Source of the DNA: Myxococcales bacterium
GTDB taxonomy: Bacteria > Myxococcota_A > Polyangia > Nannocystales > Nannocystaceae
DNA length: 32,137 nt
Assembly: GCA_014240065.1 (NCBI GenBank)
Contig: JAAZXR010000050.1
Location: forward strand, 1 to 32,137
Reading direction: 5' to 3'
Made by a program: the position numbers and the translations under genes. Below are positions 25,474-32,137 of the stretch, in pieces (the first letter of the stretch is position 1; the number at the start of each line of letters is the position of its first letter). The notes beneath the pieces are model-generated. The model was given only the letters and a program-made list of their open reading frames with translations. It was not told the DNA's origin and searched no databases.

Positions 25474-28400
25474 CGGAGGTCCTCCAGCTGCAGCACGAGC
25501 GCGGCGTCTCGAAGGAGCGGGAACTCCTCGGGTTTGTACTTATTCAGGCGCTCACGGGCTCTCCGCGTCCAAATCGTATTGACCTTAAACTCGGCCGAGC
25601 GACGAATTAATGCCTCGTAGAGCAAGATGGACTTGTCTTCAAATCGTTGGGCTTCGCTCGCGACGATGTCCTTGTAGGCGAACCACGGCTCGCTGAACTC
25701 TTTGAGTTGCTTCGGTACTGGCGCCGTCCGAATTTTCTCTGCCACATCTTCGAACGCGAAGCCGCGGCGATACATCCCCGCCAACGTCCAATCTAGTCGC
25801 CGAAACGGGAACACCTTGTCGTAGGCTTGGGAGGCGGCGAGGACACGATCGAAGAGGCTCTTCACCGACTTCTCCATCTTCTTTCCGGTACCTGAGATCT
25901 TCACCTTCAACACATCCTTGAGGGTGCGCTCGGCCAGCAGGAACTGAGCCTGCGCCGGGAACTCCGCCGCCTCGGAGGCGGGCTCAAGCCCCCGCCGGTT
26001 GAATTCTCCAACGCACGCGCGGTAGGCCTTGTCCGCGTCCTTGCGACGCCCCATTTCCTCGTAGGCGAGCCCGATCTGAAGCTGCGCCTCCACCGCCCGA
26101 GGGCCCTCCGTCGCGTCGTTGCCGTGCTTCGCCAGGTAACGCTTGTACGCATTGACCGTCGCCCGATGCGCGCCCCGTTTGCCGGTCACCACAGCGGCGC
26201 GAAACAACCCTTCCGCCCGTTCATTCGGATCCTCGGATTTCTCGGACCACTTGCGGAACAATTCAGCCGCGCGCTCGTAGTCTTGCAGGTTCTCCATCAA
26301 CGCGGCGGCGTTCTTCAGCGCGATGAGTCGATGCTCGCTCGTGGCGTAGCGCTCGTCCTCCGCGAGGACCAGGTACTTCGTCACCGCCTGCTCGTACTCA
26401 AAGAAACGCGCGTGGTTGAACCCCGTACGCAGCAGCGCATCGTCGGCGAACTCGCTGTCTGGATAGTCGGTGTAAATCCGCTCGTAGGTGCGCGTGGCCG
26501 AGCCAAAGCGCCCGACCTCCTCGTACGCCACGGCGGCGTTGTTGAGCGCGCGGTCCGCCTGGGAGTCGTCGGGCGCCTCGTCGACGAGCGCGACGTAGCG
26601 GTCCGCCGCGGCCTCGAACGCCCCCGCCTCGAACAGCACCTGCGCCTCTTGAAAACGCACAGCGTTCCCGATGGTGCGCAGCTCGCCGGCGAATCTCGCT
26701 CGCTCCTCATCCGACCCGCAGTTGCGAGAAGCCAGCTCTTCGGTCCACGTGCGCGTGCCCTCAAGATCACCGCGTACGACGTGGGCGTCGATGATCGCGT
26801 AGCCCGCGTTGATCGCGATATTCTGGCTGCAATGGTTGTCCAAAATCGCGACGTAGCGCGCCTCCGAATCGTTGAAGCGGATGTAGCGCTGGCTCAGTGA
26901 GGCGGCCTCGTAGCGGAACTGCGCGGTCGATTTGCTGTCCGGGAAAATCCCGATGAAGTCGTCGTACGCGCGCTGAAGCGCCGCCACCACAGGAGGCAAC
27001 TTCTGCGGCTTAAGCTCGGGTCCTTGCCCCTCCATCCCGTCCTTCGGCATCTCGGGCAACTCCAATTCGCCGCCGTCGACGGCCTCTTGCATCGCCGCGT
27101 CGAACGCGAAAATGACGCCCTCGGCCGCGTCTCGCTGCAGGCGGTTGTCGATGTTCGAATCGCGAACCTCCGCGTAGTTTTGGGCGGCGAGGTCATACTG
27201 ATCGCTGTAGTACAGGCTGTCCGCGTACTGGAATCGATACTCGTACGAGCTCTCGGTGTTCGGGAAGCGCTCTAGATAGGCTTGATACGCCTTTCCAGCG
27301 ACCAGATACTCTCGCTTCGCGCCCGCGAAATCGCCCTCGGAGCGATACGCTTGCGCCTTCTCGTGATGCTCGACCGCCGTCGCGACGAGCGCGTCCTCGG
27401 CGAGCTCAAAGCCCCGCGCGATGGCGTCGGGGTCGCTCTCGTTGGCATAAAACCACTCCGAGCCGCGCAGGTATTGGGTCGCGAGCTTGTCGCGCGCAGC
27501 GGCGGCCGCGTCGCGCTCGGTCAGCAAGGCGTACGCCTGCATAATCCGCAGCTGCACATCGGGGGCGGTTCGCGTCGTCGGCCAGCGGCGGAGCGTCTCC
27601 TCCCAGATCTCGATGGCCTCTACAAAATCGGTCTGATAGGCGTACAAGCCCCCGAGCGCCGCGTAGATTTCGGGGACGTGGACCTCTTTCGCGCGGGCCT
27701 TGTAGTCGCGATCGAGGCGCGCCAGACCCCGCACCGGATCGAAGCGGCCGTCGCCATCCCAATCCTCCTCCACGTACGACTTCGCGATGTACTTCACCGC
27801 GTCATCACGCAGCTCGGCGGTGCCGAGCCCTTCCTCTGTCCCCTTCACCTTGTCGGCGTAGCGCACGAACTCGTCGAGCCGCGTCACCGCGCCTGCGAAG
27901 TCGCGGCGCAGATACAAGGTCCACGCCATACGAATGAGCGCCTCGTCATAAAAGTCATTGCGCTCGTCGCTCGCGGCCTGCTGATAGGCGGCCAGCGCCT
28001 GATCGAGCTCGTCCATGTCGTAGTGGAGCTCTCCGATGCGCAGCCACGCCTCGTTCACGTACCTCCCGTCGGGCTTGGACGGCCTGCACCCGTCGTCGTA
28101 ACTCTGGGGCATCACCTTATAAGACGGGATGACGTTGCTGCTGTCCTCCTCCGGGGCGTCGAAGCGGTTGCTGCACCCGAGGGCGAGGAACGACTGCCTC
28201 GCGCCGTCGAAGTCGCCTTGCTCGAGCAGCAAGAAGCCCATCATGTACAGCGCGGCGTCGATATTGGCGTAGTCGGGGAAGCCCACCGACGCCCTGCGGA
28301 ACATCGCGATCGCCTCCGAAAAGTCTGCCTCCGGCGCCGCGGGCGCCTCTTTGACCTTTTCGCCCGCGTCTTCACGTTCGCGATACGCGGCGAGCTCTTT

Positions 28401-29069
28401 CTCCCACGCCTCTTCTTGCAGTCGAAACCGCTCGCTTGAGCTCTCGAACAACAGCTGCCCGAGCCGCAGCATGATCTCGGGCGTCCAGACAGGATCGTTT
28501 GGATGCAACGCGAGGAATTCTTCGTAGCGCGCCACCGCCTTCGAGCGCAGCGCCCGGACCTTGGCGGCGCGGGCGCGGGTCTCTGCGTCGTAGTACTTGT
28601 TGATGGCGTCGCGCCCTTGCTCGCCTTGGATCGTGAGCAGATCTCTGAGGCTGTCGCTCGTCGCGTTTGATGCCGCGTCGTAGCGCCCGAACAACCGCTC
28701 CATCTCTGCGAGCGCCGCGGTCTCTGCGGGGCTGCGCGCGCGACGTGGCAGCGGCGCCACGAGCAGCGCGGGGTCGACCTTGCCGAACGTCTCGCGCGGG
28801 ACACCCGAGCCCGGCTCTCCCCCCAACGCAGAGTCCCGGGCGCTCGTCTCTGAGTCAGTGACACCGCCGTCCTCTGGCGCCGCGCCCGCCTCCTCGCTCG
28901 GGTCGCCCTTCGCGGTCTCGGAAGCGGTCCCGCGCTCCCCCGCGGGCTCCTGGTGGTGACGCACCGCGGCGCCCGCCGCGTGCGCGTCCGGGATCGACGA
29001 CAACGCGGTCACCACGAGCGGCACGGCCAGGAGCTTCCCGACCCCGCGACGAGCGCGCCGCCGCATCAT
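25470..29069 (-). CDS. GltD/AgmU-like large periplasmic TPR protein
   Basis: 1199 residues, close to the length I recall for AgmU/GltD of Myxococcus. Signal peptide about 1-32 (LLAVPLVVTALSSIPDAHA). An acidic low-complexity linker is followed by about 20 helix-turn-helix TPR-type repeats along the whole chain (for example AALYMMGFLLLEQGDFDGARQ, AWLRIGELHYDMDELDQAL, YRFQYADSLYYSDQYDLAA, ALNNAAVAYEEVGRFGSA, QLQIGLAYEEMGRRKDADKA). Tyr-rich spacing is typical of outer-membrane-assembly-type TPR proteins. One Cys pair lies in the segment near residue 305-330 (LGCSNRF, DDGCRPS). It is likely a periplasmic scaffold bridging motor and outer membrane. ATG 29069 (in ATGATG) overlaps the upstream stop (ATGA), with GGGGGAG five bases upstream. 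Confidence 0.82.
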   Translation of the reverse strand: MMRRRARRGVGKLLAVPLVVTALSSIPDAHAAGAAVRHHQEPAGERGTASETAKGDPSEEAGAAPEDGGVTDSETSARDSALGGEPGSGVPRETFGKVDPALLVAPLPRRARSPAETAALAEMERLFGRYDAASNATSDSLRDLLTIQGEQGRDAINKYYDAETRARAAKVRALRSKAVARYEEFLALHPNDPVWTPEIMLRLGQLLFESSSERFRLQEEAWEKELAAYREREDAGEKVKEAPAAPEADFSEAIAMFRRASVGFPDYANIDAALYMMGFLLLEQGDFDGARQSFLALGCSNRFDAPEEDSSNVIPSYKVMPQSYDDGCRPSKPDGRYVNEAWLRIGELHYDMDELDQALAAYQQAASDERNDFYDEALIRMAWTLYLRRDFAGAVTRLDEFVRYADKVKGTEEGLGTAELRDDAVKYIAKSYVEEDWDGDGRFDPVRGLARLDRDYKARAKEVHVPEIYAALGGLYAYQTDFVEAIEIWEETLRRWPTTRTAPDVQLRIMQAYALLTERDAAAAARDKLATQYLRGSEWFYANESDPDAIARGFELAEDALVATAVEHHEKAQAYRSEGDFAGAKREYLVAGKAYQAYLERFPNTESSYEYRFQYADSLYYSDQYDLAAQNYAEVRDSNIDNRLQRDAAEGVIFAFDAAMQEAVDGGELELPEMPKDGMEGQGPELKPQKLPPVVAALQRAYDDFIGIFPDSKSTAQFRYEAASLSQRYIRFNDSEARYVAILDNHCSQNIAINAGYAIIDAHVVRGDLEGTRTWTEELASRNCGSDEERARFAGELRTIGNAVRFQEAQVLFEAGAFEAAADRYVALVDEAPDDSQADRALNNAAVAYEEVGRFGSATRTYERIYTDYPDSEFADDALLRTGFNHARFFEYEQAVTKYLVLAEDERYATSEHRLIALKNAAALMENLQDYERAAELFRKWSEKSEDPNERAEGLFRAAVVTGKRGAHRATVNAYKRYLAKHGNDATEGPRAVEAQLQIGLAYEEMGRRKDADKAYRACVGEFNRRGLEPASEAAEFPAQAQFLLAERTLKDVLKVKISGTGKKMEKSVKSLFDRVLAASQAYDKVFPFRRLDWTLAGMYRRGFAFEDVAEKIRTAPVPKQLKEFSEPWFAYKDIVASEAQRFEDKSILLYEALIRRSAEFKVNTIWTRRARERLNKYKPEEFPLLRDAALVLQLEDLR

Positions 29070-31468
29070 TGTAGCTCCCCCAGTCCTTGGTCGAGGTTGC
29101 GCTCGATCTCCCGCAGGTCCCGGGCCCGGTTCATGTCGAGCCGGCGAATCTCCTCCATCTCAGACTCTTGAATCGACCATGCCACGTCCAGCAGGCCGAC
29201 CTCTGAGCGGGTCACCAGGTTCAACACCTCGCCGATGACGTCGTTGATCGCGGCCTCCAACACTTCGCCCGCCAACACGCGGGTCTCCTCGTTGGTCCCG
29301 TTGATCTCCAGGCGATAGCGGTCGAGATTTTCACGCTCCTCAGTGACGATCGCGATGGCCCGCACGAGCCGCTTGCCCGCGGCCTGATCGAGGAGCCCCC
29401 GCGCTTCAGCGATCCGCCCCTCCGCGCTCTTGATCCGCCGGAAGGCCACGTTTTCTTGCTTCGCCTTCGTGGTCCGCGCGAGCTCTTCCATCATCAAGTC
29501 GAGGTAGCGCGAGTAGGTCGCGATGGCGCGGCGCTCCTCGGCGGCCCATGGGTCCTCAAACCGCATCCGGGTCCGCAAGGCCTCCAGCGCGTTCTCGAGC
29601 CGCTTGGATTCACGCTGGAGGATTCCCACTTCGTCCCGAAGCTCGGCGAGCTGTCCCAGATACGCCGAGCGATCGATGCGCTGACGCGCCCGCGTCTGCT
29701 CGTAGTAACGCTCCGTGCCGAGGAGCTGAGCGCGCAGCGCGGCGACCGTCAGATCGTATTTGTGCGCCCGCTCGGACAGCTCCTCAATCTCGGTCGTGAT
29801 CTCCCCTCGCCGCTTCCCCTGCAACGACTTGTCGAGGACGCGCCTCGCCTCTTTGCGTTGGGACTCGAGGGTCTGGGCGCGCGGTGAGTTCTTCCGTACG
29901 CGCACCGCGGAGATGAGCCGCTCTTTGATCCCTACGACGTTTAACGTCACCGCATCCATCGACGCCAAGAACCCGCCGAGATCCTGAAACAAGCGCGCGC
30001 GCTCGGGCGCGCGGACCGCCTGCTCCATGCGCACCAACAGCGCGTTCGTCTCGGTGAGCTGCGCGTCCAGCTCTCCGAGGCCGCGCACGAGTTTTTCGGT
30101 CTGCACCGCGCGAGGGACACGGTGCGCCACCGCGACCGCCTCCACCGGCAGCACCGAGTCCAAGCGAAAATGCTCCATGTCCTGGGCGACGACGGCGGAG
30201 AAATACTCCTTGGAGTCGCCCCGCGAGGTCAGCTTTCCGACGAGGCGTTTGGCGAGCGCGTCGAACTCTTTGCGGAGCGCGATGAACTCCTCTTCGGCGG
30301 CGCGATAGTCTCGCGACCGGATCTTGATCTTCCCGCGAAGCTGCTTGATCTCCCAAGCGATGGACGACTCTGGATCGTAGATGAGCAGCAGGTCCAGCGC
30401 TTGGACAGCCCTGTCGAAGGCCTCGTCGCGCAGCAAGATCCACGCGGTCTCGTACAGCGCCTCCTTGAACAGGGGAGAATCGCGGCTGATCATTCGGTAC
30501 GCGGTGATCGCCTCGTCGAAGCGGCCCGCGTCGTGGTGGATTCGACCCTGGGCCATCCACGCGAGCGAGACGATTTCGTCGTCTGCCTCGCTCGCCGCCT
30601 TGAGGCTGACCGCGAACTTAAACAGCTCGAGCGAGATCTCCTCTTCGTCGCGCCCGAGCGCCGAAGCCCCGGCGATATAGCCTGCCCGCAAGGCGATCGA
30701 TTCGGCCCTGCGGTCGCCCTCCTCCGGTTCGAGCAGGGCGGCGAGCTCCTCGTAGGCGGCCGCGAAATCATCGAGGAGGAACAGCGCGCGTCCGAGCTCG
30801 TAGCGCAATTCCAGCTCACGCTTCGCCGCCGGCACGGACCGAGCCCACGCCAACACGCGCTCTCCGTCGATTTTGGAGAGCACCGAGTCACGCAGCCCGA
30901 GCTCGACGCGGCCCCCGAGGGAGCGAATGCGGGCTCTCCTCTCCGGCGTCGCGCTGAGCCCAGGGCTGCGAGCGAAGCCTTCGTCGCGGGCCGGGGTCAG
31001 CAAGCGCAAGAGCTGCGCCACGCTCTGTTGGTGGTAGCGGCGACCGTCCGGCGTCGAGTCGCCGAGATTTCGTCCGAAGCACTCGGTCGCCCACGGCGCC
31101 ATCTCAAGCTCGACCAGCGCGCGCCCGAGGAAGAACATCGCCTGCGAGGCCGCGGGGGTGCCGGGGTGGTTCTCCACCAGATCCAAAAATACGATCGCCG
31201 CGCGCTCCGTGTCTCGCTCGGCCAACAAGAGCTGCCCCTCCACCAGTCGGCGAGCGAGCGCCTTGACCGACGTGGGCTCTTGCGCCTTCGCGCCCTCTTC
31301 GGCCTCCGTGACCATGCGCTCCACGTCCAGCGTGCGCAGCTCGACCGCCTTCAAGCGCTCGCTCGGAGTCGGCGCCGAGTGGGCCACCGCCGGCGAGAAA
31401 AGCGCGACCACAGCGAGCAAGCCTCGAGCCCTCGCGCGCGCCTTCCGAGCTTTTCTCCTGCTGCTCAA
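29066..31468 (-). CDS. Large exported TPR/coiled-coil protein, possibly GltC-like
   Basis: 800 residues from TTG 31468, the only start that keeps the signal peptide (LLAVVALFSPAVAHSA). The first 400 residues carry TPR-like repeats (QAMFFLGRALVELEMAPWA, ELRYELGRALFLLDDFAAAYEEL, AWMAQGRIHHDAGRFDEAI, ALYETAWILLRDEAFDRAVQ). The second half is long charged helix with coiled-coil spacing (LESQRKEARRVLDKSLQG, RDEVGILQRESKRLENALEA, ARDLREIERNLDQGLGELQ). It lies six bases after one gene and overlaps the next by four (ATGA), so it is firmly in the operon. GltC of Myxococcus is also a periplasmic TPR protein beside the core, but the match is by layout only. Confidence 0.75.
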   Translation of the reverse strand: MSSRRKARKARARARGLLAVVALFSPAVAHSAPTPSERLKAVELRTLDVERMVTEAEEGAKAQEPTSVKALARRLVEGQLLLAERDTERAAIVFLDLVENHPGTPAASQAMFFLGRALVELEMAPWATECFGRNLGDSTPDGRRYHQQSVAQLLRLLTPARDEGFARSPGLSATPERRARIRSLGGRVELGLRDSVLSKIDGERVLAWARSVPAAKRELELRYELGRALFLLDDFAAAYEELAALLEPEEGDRRAESIALRAGYIAGASALGRDEEEISLELFKFAVSLKAASEADDEIVSLAWMAQGRIHHDAGRFDEAITAYRMISRDSPLFKEALYETAWILLRDEAFDRAVQALDLLLIYDPESSIAWEIKQLRGKIKIRSRDYRAAEEEFIALRKEFDALAKRLVGKLTSRGDSKEYFSAVVAQDMEHFRLDSVLPVEAVAVAHRVPRAVQTEKLVRGLGELDAQLTETNALLVRMEQAVRAPERARLFQDLGGFLASMDAVTLNVVGIKERLISAVRVRKNSPRAQTLESQRKEARRVLDKSLQGKRRGEITTEIEELSERAHKYDLTVAALRAQLLGTERYYEQTRARQRIDRSAYLGQLAELRDEVGILQRESKRLENALEALRTRMRFEDPWAAEERRAIATYSRYLDLMMEELARTTKAKQENVAFRRIKSAEGRIAEARGLLDQAAGKRLVRAIAIVTEERENLDRYRLEINGTNEETRVLAGEVLEAAINDVIGEVLNLVTRSEVGLLDVAWSIQESEMEEIRRLDMNRARDLREIERNLDQGLGELQ

Positions 31469-31474
31469 CCGTGA

Positions 31475-32137
31475 CTAGTCCTTGGCATCCGACGACGCGC
31501 CGCCGCGCTCTCCACGGGTACGGGGTAGCGGCCGACCTGCCGCGTCGAGGGGGACTTCTTGCCAACTCACCGCGGGTCGGTCCCGCATCTCAGTGCTGAA
31601 GTTGCCCCGCTCATAGCCCACGGACATCAGCTTGATCGCGCCGTTTTCGGGGGCGGTGAAGCTGTGCGAGCTCCGAGAGTCGAAGGAGTATCCGTTGAGG
31701 TAGCTGAAGACCCCGAAGCCTTGCCCGCGATACTCCATCTGCACAGTGATGCTGTGGGGTCCCGGGACGAGGTTCCCGTCGTAGACGGTGACCTCGTCTT
31801 CGCTGTCGAGCGCCCCGCTCTCGTCGGTTCGAGCGTAGATTTGTGCGCCGTCCAAGGAGATGACAAGCCGCACGAGTTGAAACTGCGAGCCCATGCGATT
31901 GCGGTGCACGAGCACCACCCGGCTCCCAGCGAGCACGCCCTTGAGCACGGTCTCCTTGAGCAAGGCGAGACGAGCCTTGCTGCGAAAGATCCGGTCCTTT
32001 AAGGACTCGACGTCCGATTTGAGACCGTCGAGCTGCTCGCCGTAGACCTCGCTGCGACGCTTGCTCACGTCAATGTCGTATTTGTCGTCATCCGCCGCCG
32101 CTTGGGGGCTCGCCGGGGCCTGCGCCTGCGCCGGGGC
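31475..32137 (-). CDS. Hypothetical protein, 5' end outside the window
   Basis: The frame stays open to the window edge, so the true start is beyond 32137. The GTG at 32068 is internal or at best an alternative: the 23 residues before it read AP/AQ-rich then ADDDKYDIDV without a stop. The visible 220 residues have an Ala/Pro-rich linker, a helical segment (EQLDGLKSDVESLKDRIFRSKARLALL) and a beta-rich part (VVLVHRNRMGS, LVRLVISLDGAQIYART, VTVYDGNLVPGPHSITVQMEYRG, SFTAPENGAIKLMSVGYE) that looks like a beta-sandwich. I do not recognise the family. It lies six bases upstream of the GltC-like gene and is therefore in the same operon. Confidence 0.7.
   Translation of the reverse strand, partial: APAQAQAPASPQAAADDDKYDIDVSKRRSEVYGEQLDGLKSDVESLKDRIFRSKARLALLKETVLKGVLAGSRVVLVHRNRMGSQFQLVRLVISLDGAQIYARTDESGALDSEDEVTVYDGNLVPGPHSITVQMEYRGQGFGVFSYLNGYSFDSRSSHSFTAPENGAIKLMSVGYERGNFSTEMRDRPAVSWQEVPLDAAGRPLPRTRGERGGASSDAKD

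Noticed and set aside
27282-28439. 385-residue plus-strand open frame across the GltD-like gene
   Set aside because: Antisense shadow of TPR repeats; no domain features.
30122-31474. 450-residue plus-strand open frame across the GltC-like gene
   Set aside because: Antisense to a well-supported TPR gene in an operon; no recognisable motif or ribosome site.

Overview
The window looks like chromosomal DNA of a Myxococcota or related former-Deltaproteobacteria lineage. It is GC-rich and densely packed. It carries a C-terminal surface-sorting tail of the MYXO-CTERM type, an outer-membrane exopolysaccharide export pair like those of Myxococcus, and a long cluster resembling the Glt/Agl (gliding) and Nfs (spore-coat) envelope machinery of Myxococcus xanthus. 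I see no rRNA, tRNA, insertion sequence, phage gene or CRISPR array.

Region 1 (1-7911, + strand). An S46 dipeptidyl-peptidase with a MYXO-CTERM tail is followed by a three-gene operon joined by GTGA overlaps: a membrane-spanning GHKL (Hsp90-like) ATPase carrying a transglutaminase-type domain, a 554-residue protein, and a SpoU/TrmH RNA methyltransferase. The two large proteins appear to be paralogues of one Hsp90-like N-M-C layout. One has a TM-transglutaminase-TM module inserted between its M and C parts; the other has lost the ATP-site residues. This is the best candidate here for an undescribed system.

Region 2 (7923-15265, mostly - strand). Housekeeping and metabolic genes: queG, a CoA-pyrophosphatase-type Nudix gene, a divergent small membrane protein, a lipoprotein, an acyl-CoA carboxylase carboxyltransferase subunit, hisB, a J-domain protein and a short, apparently lidless DnaK. 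The dnaK, J-domain and hisB genes are tightly spaced.

Region 3 (15403-17502, - strand). A short periplasmic OPX (Wza-like) lipoprotein lies immediately downstream of an outer-membrane beta-barrel protein. This resembles the split OPX plus Wzp-type porin translocons of myxobacteria.

Region 4 (18002-32137, - strand). In transcription order: a 5'-truncated gene, three large TPR/coiled-coil envelope proteins (GltC-, GltD- and GltE-like), a small exported protein, a TolQ/ExbB-type proton channel subunit, two ExbD/TolR-type subunits, a GltG-like FHA/multi-TM/AgmX-C protein, and a small coiled-coil exported protein. Together they would form an inner-membrane proton-driven motor linked across the periplasm to outer-membrane lipoproteins. 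The role (motility, surface-polymer transport or envelope work) cannot be fixed from sequence. Odd points are an Asp-to-Asn change in the ion-site position of one ExbD, a two-TM hairpin inserted in the FHA-like domain of the GltG-like protein, and 18 tandem 15-bp repeats coding a Pro-Gln tail on the GltE-like lipoprotein.
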